Source: Larix sibirica
Lineage: Eukaryota > Streptophyta > Pinopsida > Pinales > Pinaceae
Assembly (NCBI GenBank): GCA_004151065.3
Contig: NWUY0300027287.1
Span: forward strand, 1-21,360
Reading direction: 5' to 3'
Length of the DNA: 21,360 bases
Shown here one piece after another: positions 9,901 through 20,231 of the stretch. The notes beneath the pieces are model-generated. The model searched no databases and was not told where the DNA came from. It was given only the letters and a program-made list of their open reading frames with translations. The number at the start of each line of letters is the position of its first letter. The stretch's first letter is position 1. A program made the translations under genes and the position numbers.

Positions 9901-10276
9901 AGGAAATGTGGAAGGCCTCGCAGCCAAGTAAGTTGAACAGTGAACATGTTTGTCCAATGAAACACACTGTCCTTTTTAAATATTTTTGAGCTACTGTTAA
10001 CTTCCTGTTTTGCTGTACATCAATGCATTTATCTAAGATCTATGAACATTTCAATGATTTTTGCCGGAATTTGGCTGCAGCTTTACTGAACCACAGCCCA
10101 AATATTCAGCATTCCGCGAAGCTAGTTTTGGCCATGCAATCCTGGAAATTAAAAACCGGACACATGCTTTCTACAACTGGCATCGCAACCAAGATGGAGA
10201 TGCTGTAGTTGGCGATTCCCAATGGTTTTATAACAGATATTGGTATCCCCACAACGAACCAACGTCGGCAAACTAA
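6726..10276 (+). CDS. PAP: Purple acid phosphatase, 3' half of gene (five coding exons)
   Basis: This is a plant high-molecular-weight purple acid phosphatase, a binuclear metallohydrolase that releases phosphate from monoesters and is usually secreted or vacuolar. Coding exons are 6726-6949, 8153-8291, 9474-9694, 9806-9927 and 10081-10276. All four introns are GT-AG (1203, 1182, 111 and 153 bp) and the joined frame is open for 300 residues to TAA. Numbering from the split first Gly, the five family motifs are GDLG (Asp2), GDLSY (Asp29, Tyr32), GNHE (Asn66), VLMH (His151) and GHVH (His188, His190). Spacing from Asp29 onward equals that of kidney bean PAP as I recall it. Sequons are at Asn10, 96, 236 and 261. 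Cys210 matches the kidney bean interchain cysteine. The N-terminal domain, signal peptide and start codon are absent from the window. Downstream exons are repeated at +5760, probably an assembly artefact. Family assignment is very secure; the exact PAP subgroup is not. Confidence 0.96.
6950..8152 (+). other. PAP intron between exons a and b
   Basis: This is a GT-AG intron of 1203 bp with A/T runs. It holds a tandem duplication at 7783-8057. No inserted gene or clear transposon is visible. Confidence 0.9.
7783..8057 (+). repeat. Tandem duplication within PAP intron, 147-bp period
   Basis: A unit beginning ATTCTTTCTTTCTCTTGATAG starts at 7783 and again at 7930. About 128 bases are shared with three single-base differences (for example GTACTA against GTATTA). 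The right copy of overlap 2 starts precisely at the first base of this repeat, which links the contig break to it. Confidence 0.9.
8153..8291 (+). CDS. PAP: PAP exon b
   Basis: This exon encodes residues 76-121 plus the first base of Gly122. It runs from the [14 protein letters not shown] region through [10 protein letters not shown] to VLSSYSAYG, all characteristic of plant PAPs. The acceptor is TTTGCAG and the donor is GTGAGT (phase 1). A sequon is present at Asn96. An identical copy lies at 13913-14051. Confidence 0.95.
8292..9473 (+). other. PAP intron between exons b and c
   Basis: This is a GT-AG intron of 1182 bp. It contains small tandem duplications at 8689-8890 and otherwise AT-rich sequence. 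No coding content is recognised. Confidence 0.9.
8689..8905 (+). repeat. Nested short tandem repeats in PAP intron
   Basis: AACCAATTTGAAAAAAC at 8689 recurs at 8718 with one change. A 65-bp unit beginning CTAGGCTGAAGCTGTTCTG at 8752 recurs at 8817. A partial third unit (GAAAACTGGAATCCTTC) follows from about 8888. The same array occurs at 14449-14665 in the duplicate block. Confidence 0.85.
9474..9694 (+). CDS. PAP: PAP exon c: VLMH and GHVH motifs
   Basis: This exon encodes residues 122-195. It carries His151 of the VLMH motif and His188/His190 of GHVH, three of the seven metal ligands. Tyr160-His161 occupies the positions of the His295-His296 pair of kidney bean PAP, so the first of those two substrate-contacting histidines is replaced. 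The acceptor is GTGCAG and the donor is GTAAGT (phase 0). An identical copy lies at 15234-15454. Confidence 0.95.
9806..9927 (+). CDS. PAP: PAP exon d
   Basis: This exon encodes residues 196-235 plus two bases of Asn236. It includes [12 protein letters not shown], Cys210 and the conserved core strand [10 protein letters not shown]. It is bounded by a CGCAG acceptor and a GTAAGT donor (phase 2). The preceding intron is only 111 bp, unlike the introns over 1 kb further upstream. An identical copy lies at 15566-15687. Confidence 0.95.
10081..10276 (+). CDS. PAP: PAP terminal coding exon with stop codon
   Basis: This exon completes Asn236 and encodes residues 237-300 followed by TAA. It contains the conserved [32 protein letters not shown] and WFYNRYWYP segments that end plant PAPs, so the C-terminus is natural and not truncated. 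The acceptor is GGCTGCAG. Sequons are at Asn236 and Asn261. An identical copy lies at 15841-16036. Confidence 0.95.
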
Positions 10277-10487
10277 AATTACTCACCTGTTTGGCAGTAT
10301 ATAGATGAATCCGATACACTGGTAAGTACGGTTTGTGGGCAGTATTGATCAATAACCATTCATATGATGGAGTTTCCCTATAGATCCCATGCTGATCAAC
10401 GCTACTTAGCTGGCTTTGCACATGAAATCACAAAGACCAGTCCAAGTATCACTTTGAACAGACAACTTTTGAAATTCATGGCTACAA

Positions 10488-10493
10488 AATAAA
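10488..10493 (+). terminator. Candidate polyadenylation signal of PAP
   Basis: A perfect AATAAA lies 212 bases after the PAP stop codon, a plausible 3'UTR length. A second AATAAA at 10636-10641 is an alternative. The cleavage site cannot be placed from sequence alone. The duplicate block carries the same signal at 16248-16253. Confidence 0.45.
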
Positions 10494-13400
10494 GTGTTAT
10501 TATGAGAAAGTATGTCCATGAGAGAGTTATTTATGTCATGGCTATAATTTTGTTTTTCAAATAGTTTGTGTATAATAAAAAATTATAAATTTATAAAAAA
10601 AATAATAGATTGGTGAAATTATAAGTTTTAATTATAATAAAGAATTGCTATAATGCTTTTTTTCGCAATAGAGAAACTCATGAGATTCGAGGCCTTGTTG
10701 GCGTTGGAGTTAATGTTTATATTAATGATCAGATTCTATCAACCATCCCTTCACATAGCTGCACTTTATTGTAATGTCTGTTAGTGATTTTCACAATATC
10801 AAGCGTGTGAATCCTTCTTAAATTTGGAAGAAATTAGAATAGATAACAACCTTTGTACTTTATATAATATAGCTGCACTCTATCTAGGCTCTCTATTCAT
10901 TTCTATTAATAACATCTTTATTTAAAAGAAAAGGCGTTATTATTTTGTATTTAAAGGAAAATTATAATATTTTTGTATATAAGAAAAATTGGAATAAGTA
11001 TTTATGATATGGGTATTGTGTTAGCTTCATAGACTAGGGCTAGAGTAATGCAAGTAGTTTGAGTGATGCAAGTAAGAGGTCATGGCATCAACTCATTCTC
11101 ATTTACTATCTATGTGAATGTTCAAAGTCAAATTATTTTATGTTTATGTTCTTACAACACAAATATTCTTTTATACAAAAAAATTGACCCTCAACAACAT
11201 AAATTCCAACAGACCATGATTTTTATGCCAATGGAGTTGGTCATAGGGGAGTGGTGCCTTCTATTAAAATAATAGTCAATTGGTTATGATAATGGATTAG
11301 AGCATATTAGCAATAAACTAGTTCAACTAATGTTGACAAATTAGTGTTGTTCTTACACCACCAAACTTCGTCACATTTGTGTCATATGTCTTTATTTTGA
11401 TTGTATCTCTCTCATCGTGGCCACTCATCTTCCTATAGCACCATAATGCAATGGAACTTTTTATGTCCTAGTACACCTAATTTTCATATAAAGCTACCTT
11501 GCAGACACTCGGGTTCTCATTGATACTTCTAAAATCTATTTCTTCATTGATGTTTTACAACGATTCACTCTTTGCTAGTGGAAACAAATGGCCCCTCTAC
11601 AAACCACTTCTCCAAGGTTAGATTAACTAAATTCCTATAAGTATTCTAGTTCTTTAGGTTGCCTCACAAATGCCAAAACTATCTAGGGTCCTTCAATTAC
11701 ATTGACGACTGGTGTCACCCGTCATGTTCAACCACCAACTCCATTCTAAGTTTCAGATGTTCACCAAACCATCGAACATATCTTCCATTTTGGCACATGA
11801 TCGAAATCACCATAATTATCTAGATGAACCCGATGCATTTCAGCACATGCCATATCATTGTTATCGACTACAATCATACCCTCCATCACAACATGCCATC
11901 ACCTAGAATTGCCTCTCATTCACTGTCACAATGAAAATGATCAACAACACCATTCTTTGCTTAGAGCCCCTTGCATGTTGTGTCATCACCAATGCCATAT
12001 TTTATGTGTTCAAATCCCTTCTCAAGTCCTAGTTGAATGGGTAAATATTCCTGGTAGCAAAACTTTCTATCATGCTACTATCACCAATGAGCAACATTTT
12101 TGTGAACTCTACAACCACCATTATATAGTTGTTGTGGGAAATTTTTCCTAACATCTAGGGCTGACTGTTAACAGAGCAAGGGAGAGTCCACTATTATTAT
12201 TCCCCTAGGGTAATTGGTCTAGACTCAAGCAATAGAATAAAGATCTAAGAAGACAAATAGAATTAACCAAGAAAATGAATAAGGAACCTATATTTTCTTG
12301 GTTGCCCTTAATCCTTCTCCTCCTTTAAAGCTTCAACATAATCTATCTTCGAATCTATACACAAGAGGAATAAAGACATTTCTCAAATACATTTTGGAAC
12401 TATCAAAATATAAACCAAATCATAAATCAATAACATAACTAATCTACCCTAGTTAACATATTAGGTGGCCTAATCCCTTTAAACCAATAAGAATCAATCA
12501 CAGTGAGAATTGATAATCAAAAGGGGGGGGGCAGATAGAAGATCTCTAATAAACAAAGAAATACAATGAACATAAATATACCTGACCACGTTGCAAACAC
12601 TTTCGGAAGCACGATCTGAGTCCCTCTACAACCTAAGCCACTCACACTTCTCACTCCCAAGCCTTAATCAATCCCCTCTTGTATATAAGGAAGAAGTCAT
12701 CAAATAAATTCAACAAACAAAGGGGATGATTTCTTAGAGACAAGTATTTCTAAGGGGGGAATTAGGCATAAAATATCAAGGTATAGGAAGGTTCTTCCAA
12801 CATTATGATGGTATGGGTGTTCTCTCTCCTCCTCTTCTCTCCCATGAATTCCTTTTTAATGAGGGTTTGACATGGTTTATATGGTTAGGAGGTAGTTCTC
12901 AGTGGTTGGACTGTCGAGGAATTGTTGTCTCATTTTTTGAATTTCATGAATTTTATATTTTTTTGTGCATTTATAGGTCCCACGAACCTTGTAGGAAGGA
13001 AAGGTGCATGGCCACGCACCTTGCTAAAAAAGATAGTGTGTGAGGCACAAAACCTTCAATTTTTTGGTAGAATTTCGGTTGGAAAGAACTAGAATCTTCT
13101 CTTGAGGTGGTGACCATAATTTTGGATGAATTTGAAATGGAATTCAAGGTAATCAACAGCTATAAGGGGCTCTTCCAGTGTTATTAGGGACATTTGTATC
13201 TAGGATAGAGGTAGTTGGATTTTATTTAGAGGCCTATGATTCCATTAGGGTCATTGGGGTGCCAGTTAGTGCTATTACATATGACCCATAATGTGTGAGG
13301 TCAAAAAGGGAGTTGATGGTCAAAATACATTATGATAATTGGGAAGGGACCGAGTGGTTTCAGGTGGAGGTACCTGGACATTGGTTCAAGAATATACATA

Positions 13401-13541
13401 TTATATAGATCAATGTGTCGGATAATATTTCTTCCCCGAGGCAGGCATACTCATGCTCAAATGTACGTAAGCACGGCCACCGAATCAAGTACATTGTAGA
13501 TCCATGAAGTATATAATATGCTTAATCATGGCCATGATAAA
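10494..13541. other. Downstream intergenic DNA without a recognised gene
   Basis: This region holds only short open stretches, the longest being 97 codons at 11858-12151 (histidine- and cysteine-rich) and 76 codons at 12813-13043. Neither matches a family I know, and both are surrounded by stops. There is a nine-base G run near 12523-12531. It may contain old transposon debris, but I cannot name any. It is repeated at 16254-19301. Confidence 0.5.
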
Positions 13542-13542
13542 N
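13542..13542. other. Single-N contig junction 2
   Basis: One ambiguous base separates overlap copies 7783-13541 and 13543-19301. Confidence 0.9.
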
Positions 13543-13912
13543 ATTCTTTCTTTCTCTTGATAGTATGGAAAAGAATGATAAAAAATCTCGGTTCATTTTG
13601 TTCTGTACTAGTCATTCAATGTTTAATTTAATGACTTGCATGGGTTTTTTTCTTTGTGATTGATAAAAATGTAGCCATGGGTTTTTATCATTCTTTCTTT
13701 CTCTTGATAGTATGGAAAAGAATGATAAAAAATCTCGGTTCATTTTGTTCTGTATTAGTCATTCAATGTTTAATTTAATGACTTGGATGGGTTTTTTTCT
13801 TTGTGATTGATAAACATGTTTTTTTTTTCTTTGTGTTTAGCAAACTCATGGAGCCATTCGTTTTTATCATGTAATCGTTTTGCTCATGTGAAACTATCAT
13901 GCATCTTTGCAG

Positions 13913-14051
13913 GGAGAAACACAGCCCTTCAAACCATACAGTCACCGTTATCATGTTCCATATCGTTCCTCAAACAGTACAGCTCCATTTTGGTATTCAA
14001 TTAAGCGCGCATCGACTTACATCATTGTCCTTTCCTCGTACTCAGCCTATG
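13913..14051 (+). CDS. PAP: PAP exon b, duplicate copy
   Basis: This is identical to 8153-8291, with the same splice sites. It is probably the same locus assembled twice. If the duplication were real, this copy would have no exon a before it and could not encode the GDLG, GDLSY or GNHE metal-binding motifs. Confidence 0.6.
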
Positions 14052-15233
14052 GTGAGTTTTTTGCAAGACAAAGCTTTTAAATTTTAATCATGCTGCTGCT
14101 GATTTATGGTTAAATATTTCTGAAGCAAAATTGGTTCTGAGATAGTCACATATGTCTTAGATCAGAATCTTTTTCTTTCACTGCATTTTTTTGGGGTTAA
14201 TATCATTGTTTTATTAAATTTTTATAGATTTTAATGATAGTAGTTTAAACATGTTATGATTTGAATTTTTCAAATTACTTTAATCATACATATTAAATAG
14301 ATATAACTGATTGATATTGTATAATTTTGATGAAATAGACATATTCAAGGATATTAAATCTATTCATACATTTTCAATTAAACCAAATATTATCCAAATT
14401 GTATAAGGTTTAAATTAGTTCAATCTTAGATGGAAAAGCTGTTAGCATAACCAATTTGAAAAAACAACGCCCATCATAACTAATTTGAAAAAACGATGTA
14501 TATAAGATATCCTAGGCTGAAGCTGTTCTGTTAAATAATTAAAAATGGAATCCTTCCCATCCTTCAAGCACATAGTCTAGGCTAAAGATGTTCTGTTAAA
14601 TAATGAAAACTGGAATCCTTCCCATCCTTCAAGCACTCTGCTGATATATGAAAACTGGAATCCTTCATGCAGTCTGATCTCTATATAAGCTTGAGAGGCA
14701 TACTTCCCCACTGCTCTTCTGCAGTCTGAGATGAGGAATGTTTGAGGCTCCGTTTCATGTAATATCTTTTTCTTTTCTATTTCTTTTTCCACTCAAAAAG
14801 CACATAATCTCTGTATATGCTTGTTGGCTTTTACATGCCCAGTGGTTGAAAATAAGTTACTAGAAAATGGTTGCCTTATAAATTAAGAAATCACAGGCTT
14901 AATATACCAACATTACATTAAGGGTGTACAGGCTAAATCGACATAGCTTATTTGAATTTTAAAGTAGGTAGTCATCGATTCATTCCAACATGCATATGCA
15001 GAAGGTGGAGGAAGAGAATTTTAGTGGCCTACAAAACAAAACTTAACATACTTTAAACAATGCATCCCAATTGCTAAAGCAGAAAGGATTGAAATTGAGA
15101 AAGTTATCTTCACTATAACTATATATCAAAGATGTTTATAAATGTAGATGGAATTTTCCTATAGAAGTAAAACTAAATGCATGCATATCTTCATTTATTC
15201 AAGACATAACAATGTTGTTTAATCAATGTGCAG

Positions 15234-15454
15234 GAAAGTATACTCCCCAGTATACTTGGCTTCAGGAGGAGTTTCCAAAGGTTGACAGAAAAGAGACTCC
15301 ATGGCTAATTGTGCTCATGCACTCCCCATGGTACAATAGCAACAACTACCATTACATGGAAGGAGAGTCCATGCGAGTCCAATTTGAATCATGGTTTACA
15401 GAATATAAGGTTGATATTGTCTTCGCTGGTCATGTCCATGCTTACGAGAGATCT
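15234..15454 (+). CDS. PAP: PAP exon c, duplicate copy
   Basis: This is identical to 9474-9694, carrying VLMH and GHVH. Splice sites and reading frame are preserved. It is probably an assembly duplicate. Confidence 0.6.
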
Positions 15455-15565
15455 GTAAGTTCCAAAGTATTCTATTCCACATTTCCAAATTCTTTGTAAA
15501 ATCGGTTGGCTTCATGTTCTTACCGACTTAAAAAATATAAAGACTGAATGCAATTGGGTTCGCAG

Positions 15566-15687
15566 AAACGTGTATCAAATGTTGCCTACGACATAGTGAA
15601 TGGGGAGTGTACACCAGTATTTAATCCATCTTCGCCTGTTTACATTACTATTGGCGATGGAGGAAATGTGGAAGGCCTCGCAGCCAA
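15566..15687 (+). CDS. PAP: PAP exon d, duplicate copy
   Basis: This is identical to 9806-9927, including Cys210 and the [10 protein letters not shown] strand. It is probably an assembly duplicate. Confidence 0.6.
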
Positions 15688-15840
15688 GTAAGTTGAACAG
15701 TGAACATGTTTGTCCAATGAAACACACTGTCCTTTTTAAATATTTTTGAGCTACTGTTAACTTCCTGTTTTGCTGTACATCAATGCATTTATCTAAGATC
15801 TATGAACATTTCAATGATTTTTGCCGGAATTTGGCTGCAG

Positions 15841-16036
15841 CTTTACTGAACCACAGCCCAAATATTCAGCATTCCGCGAAGCTAGTTTTGGCCATGCAAT
15901 CCTGGAAATTAAAAACCGGACACATGCTTTCTACAACTGGCATCGCAACCAAGATGGAGATGCTGTAGTTGGCGATTCCCAATGGTTTTATAACAGATAT
16001 TGGTATCCCCACAACGAACCAACGTCGGCAAACTAA
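15841..16036 (+). CDS. PAP: PAP terminal exon, duplicate copy
   Basis: This is identical to 10081-10276, with the same TAA stop. The AATAAA signal is repeated at 16248-16253. It is probably an assembly duplicate. Confidence 0.6.
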
Positions 16037-19000
16037 AATTACTCACCTGTTTGGCAGTATATAGATGAATCCGATACACTGGTAAGTACGGTTTGTGGGC
16101 AGTATTGATCAATAACCATTCATATGATGGAGTTTCCCTATAGATCCCATGCTGATCAACGCTACTTAGCTGGCTTTGCACATGAAATCACAAAGACCAG
16201 TCCAAGTATCACTTTGAACAGACAACTTTTGAAATTCATGGCTACAAAATAAAGTGTTATTATGAGAAAGTATGTCCATGAGAGAGTTATTTATGTCATG
16301 GCTATAATTTTGTTTTTCAAATAGTTTGTGTATAATAAAAAATTATAAATTTATAAAAAAAATAATAGATTGGTGAAATTATAAGTTTTAATTATAATAA
16401 AGAATTGCTATAATGCTTTTTTTCGCAATAGAGAAACTCATGAGATTCGAGGCCTTGTTGGCGTTGGAGTTAATGTTTATATTAATGATCAGATTCTATC
16501 AACCATCCCTTCACATAGCTGCACTTTATTGTAATGTCTGTTAGTGATTTTCACAATATCAAGCGTGTGAATCCTTCTTAAATTTGGAAGAAATTAGAAT
16601 AGATAACAACCTTTGTACTTTATATAATATAGCTGCACTCTATCTAGGCTCTCTATTCATTTCTATTAATAACATCTTTATTTAAAAGAAAAGGCGTTAT
16701 TATTTTGTATTTAAAGGAAAATTATAATATTTTTGTATATAAGAAAAATTGGAATAAGTATTTATGATATGGGTATTGTGTTAGCTTCATAGACTAGGGC
16801 TAGAGTAATGCAAGTAGTTTGAGTGATGCAAGTAAGAGGTCATGGCATCAACTCATTCTCATTTACTATCTATGTGAATGTTCAAAGTCAAATTATTTTA
16901 TGTTTATGTTCTTACAACACAAATATTCTTTTATACAAAAAAATTGACCCTCAACAACATAAATTCCAACAGACCATGATTTTTATGCCAATGGAGTTGG
17001 TCATAGGGGAGTGGTGCCTTCTATTAAAATAATAGTCAATTGGTTATGATAATGGATTAGAGCATATTAGCAATAAACTAGTTCAACTAATGTTGACAAA
17101 TTAGTGTTGTTCTTACACCACCAAACTTCGTCACATTTGTGTCATATGTCTTTATTTTGATTGTATCTCTCTCATCGTGGCCACTCATCTTCCTATAGCA
17201 CCATAATGCAATGGAACTTTTTATGTCCTAGTACACCTAATTTTCATATAAAGCTACCTTGCAGACACTCGGGTTCTCATTGATACTTCTAAAATCTATT
17301 TCTTCATTGATGTTTTACAACGATTCACTCTTTGCTAGTGGAAACAAATGGCCCCTCTACAAACCACTTCTCCAAGGTTAGATTAACTAAATTCCTATAA
17401 GTATTCTAGTTCTTTAGGTTGCCTCACAAATGCCAAAACTATCTAGGGTCCTTCAATTACATTGACGACTGGTGTCACCCGTCATGTTCAACCACCAACT
17501 CCATTCTAAGTTTCAGATGTTCACCAAACCATCGAACATATCTTCCATTTTGGCACATGATCGAAATCACCATAATTATCTAGATGAACCCGATGCATTT
17601 CAGCACATGCCATATCATTGTTATCGACTACAATCATACCCTCCATCACAACATGCCATCACCTAGAATTGCCTCTCATTCACTGTCACAATGAAAATGA
17701 TCAACAACACCATTCTTTGCTTAGAGCCCCTTGCATGTTGTGTCATCACCAATGCCATATTTTATGTGTTCAAATCCCTTCTCAAGTCCTAGTTGAATGG
17801 GTAAATATTCCTGGTAGCAAAACTTTCTATCATGCTACTATCACCAATGAGCAACATTTTTGTGAACTCTACAACCACCATTATATAGTTGTTGTGGGAA
17901 ATTTTTCCTAACATCTAGGGCTGACTGTTAACAGAGCAAGGGAGAGTCCACTATTATTATTCCCCTAGGGTAATTGGTCTAGACTCAAGCAATTGAATAA
18001 AGATCTAAGAAGACAAATAGAATTAACCAAGAAAATGAATAAGGAACCTATATTTTCTTGGTTGCCCTTAATCCTTCTCCTCCTTTAAAGCTTCAACATA
18101 ATCTATCTTCGAATCTATACACAAGAGGAATAAAGACATTTCTCAAATACATTTTGGAACTATCAAAATATAAACCAAATCATAAATCAATAACATAACT
18201 AATCTACCCTAGTTAACATATTAGGTGGCCTAATCCCTTTAAACCAATAAGAATCAATCACAGTGAGAATTGATAATCAAAAGGGGGGGGGCAGATAGAA
18301 GATCTCTAATAAACAAAGAAATACAATGAACATAAATATACCTGACCACGTTGCAAACACTTTCGGAAGCACGATCTGAGTCCCTCTACAACCTAAGCCA
18401 CTCACACTTCTCACTCCCAAGCCTTAATCAATCCCCTCTTGTATATAAGGAAGAAGTCATCAAATAAATTCAACAAACAAAGGGGATGATTTCTTAGAGA
18501 CAAGTATTTCTAAGGGGGGAATTAGGCATAAAATATCAAGGTATAGGAAGGTTCTTCCAACATTATGATGGTATGGGTGTTCTCTCTCCTCCTCTTCTCT
18601 CCCATGAATTCCTTTTTAATGAGGGTTTGACATGGTTTATATGGTTAGGAGGTAGTTCTCAGTGGTTGGACTGTCGAGGAATTGTTGTCTCATTTTTTGA
18701 ATTTCATGAATTTTATATTTTTTTGTGCATTTATAGGTCCCACGAACCTTGTAGGAAGGAAAGGTGCATGGCCACGCACCTTGCTAAAAAAGATAGTGTG
18801 TGAGGCACAAAACCTTCAATTTTTTGGTAGAATTTCGGTTGGAAAGAACTAGAATCTTCTCTTGAGGTGGTGACCATAATTTTGGATGAATTTGAAATGG
18901 AATTCAAGGTAATCAACAGCTATAAGGGGCTCTTCCAGTGTTATTAGGGACATTTGTATCTAGGATAGAGGTAGTTGGATTTTATTTAGAGGCCTATGAT

Positions 19001-19257
19001 TCCATTAGGGTCATTGGGGTGCCAGTTAGTGCTATTACATATGACCCATAATGTGTGAGGTCAAAAAGGGAGTTGATGGTCAAAATACATTATGATAATT
19101 GGGAAGGGACCGAGTGGTTTCAGGTGGAGGTACCTGGACATTGGTTCAAGAATATACATATTATATAGATCAATGTGTCGGATAATATTTCTTCCCCGAG
19201 GCAGGCATACTCATGCTCAAATGTACGTAAGCACGGCCACCGAATCAAGTACATTGT

Positions 19258-19364
19258 AGATCCATGAAGTATATAATATGCTTAATCATGGCCATGATAA
19301 ATATACACAATGGATCCATGTCAGAATATATCATATCCACGAGCAAATATAAAGTGGATCTATG
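19258..19364 (+). repeat. Degenerate short tandem units with GGATCYATG
   Basis: Three similar units start at 19258 (AGATCCATG), 19312 (GGATCCATG) and 19356 (GGATCTATG). Each is followed by a sequence like AGTATAT or AGAATATAT, with spacings of 54 and 44 bases. They look like a diverged minisatellite. The first unit is also seen near 13498. Confidence 0.5.
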
Positions 19365-19505
19365 TCTTAGTATATCAAGAGTACAAAATGGTTGTCCATA
19401 TGATACCAATTCTATATAATGTATGGTATAGTATTGCACAACTTAGGCAATAATAACCGAGGTAGTGCTAATTTGTCCTAAGGTCTTCCATCCAAACCAT
19501 CAAGA
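19365..19505. other. No recognised feature
   Basis: AT-rich sequence. The minus strand contains TTGGTATCATATGG near 19398-19411, which only partly resembles a primer-binding site and is not called as one. Confidence 0.4.
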
Positions 19506-19607
19506 TGTATGTGTTCATACCATGTGAATAGAATAGATGATTTGAAGTCAAACACGTGGAACACCACTTGATTACTAGTCATTGATGTATACCGTTAACA
19601 AATGCGA
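19506..19607 (+). repeat. Overlap 3, left copy (102 bp)
   Basis: This is repeated at 19609-19710 with offset 103, on the other side of the N at 19608. There are five differences, all transitions, and all fall in the last half of the copy. Confidence 0.93.
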
Positions 19608-19608
19608 N
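19608..19608. other. Single-N contig junction 3
   Basis: One ambiguous base separates overlap copies 19506-19607 and 19609-19710. Confidence 0.9.
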
Positions 19609-19710
19609 TGTATGTGTTCATACCATGTGAATAGAATAGATGATTTGAAGTCAAACACGTGGAACACCATCTGATTACCGGTCATTGATGTATACCGTTA
19701 ACAAACGCGA
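19609..19710 (+). repeat. Overlap 3, right copy (102 bp)
   Basis: This is the second copy of 19506-19607. It starts after the N and continues into unique sequence at 19711. It is the third case of the same arrangement at an N. Confidence 0.93.
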
Positions 19711-20231
19711 GGCAACCCACCAATGACAATAATGGGAATCAAGGTACTATAACACATTCTAGCAAGTATGAATAGAGGTGTTGGAGTCGAACACTTGTAG
19801 AACCTATAAAGCAAAGGACATTGATGCATTCCCATTGGAAATAGTGAGGGATATTGCCACTGATGACTGCAAATTTCCCTATGGTACTAAAAGGTCTTTG
19901 AATCCTATTCCTAGAGAAAAAGTAGATGAAGTCAATGAGAAGAGATATGTTGGAAGGGAGGAATTAAGGCATCCCCTATCAACCAACACGATCGAGGAAG
20001 TATCAAGAACTGATTTATTTTGGAAAGGTCTTGGTAAAATATTTGCATAGACATACCATCGAATACATCTCTTGCTTGCACTAGATGTAAATAGAACATG
20101 AAAAATAACCCATGAGTAACAATCGATAATGAAATTCATTGACAGAGGCAAACACTTCCACCAATGATGAAAATGGAATAAAAGGTATAACACAAATCCC
20201 ATAATGCGAATAAAGGTCTTGCCATCGAACA
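19711..20231 (+). repeat. Diverged direct repeat pair about 436 bp apart
   Basis: 19711-19794 and 20147-20231 align end to end. They share GGCAA, CCACCAATGA, AATGG, TATAACACA, a GAATAGAGGT-like word and TCGAACA, with many substitutions and small gaps. A shorter related segment (GAATAGAATAGATGATTTG and following) occurs at about 19530 inside overlap 3. It may be an old satellite or transposon repeat. Confidence 0.5.
19778..20050 (+). other. Open frame of 90 codons, unlikely gene
   Basis: This stretch is open on the plus strand but opens with TTG, not ATG, and its first 17 bases overlap one member of the diverged repeat pair. The product (for example DIDAFPLEIVRDIATDDC) matches nothing I recognise. 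It could be a fragment of a decayed transposon protein. Confidence 0.2.

Larger units (their letters stand above)
7783..13541 (+). repeat. Overlap 2, left copy (5759 bp, contains PAP exons b to end)
   Basis: This block recurs at 13543-19301 at a constant offset of 5760. In a by-eye comparison the only difference found is A at 12234 against T at 17994. It covers part of intron a/b, PAP exons b to the last, the 3'UTR and about 3 kb of downstream DNA. It ends exactly at the N at 13542. Confidence 0.97.
13543..19301 (+). repeat. Overlap 2, right copy (5759 bp)
   Basis: This is the second copy of 7783-13541, starting right after the N. Near-identity extends through introns and non-coding DNA, which argues against an old gene duplication. 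The block begins inside a PAP intron, so as drawn it would make a second gene lacking exon a. The simplest reading is an unmerged contig overlap. Confidence 0.97.

Noticed and set aside
10149-10421. Minus-strand 90-codon open frame over the last PAP exon
   Set aside because: It is antisense to a well-supported exon and has no family resemblance.
12523-12531. Nine-base G run as a regulatory or structural element
   Set aside because: An isolated homopolymer without neighbouring G runs does not support a defined structure.
6726-16036. Two tandem purple acid phosphatase genes
   Set aside because: The second set of exons is identical, lacks exon a, and lies in a block joined by a single N with near-perfect identity through non-coding DNA. 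A contig overlap explains it better.
19398-19411. Second copia primer-binding site on the minus strand
   Set aside because: TTGGTATCATATGG matches the tRNA-Met complement only in its first part, and no LTR-end motif accompanies it.
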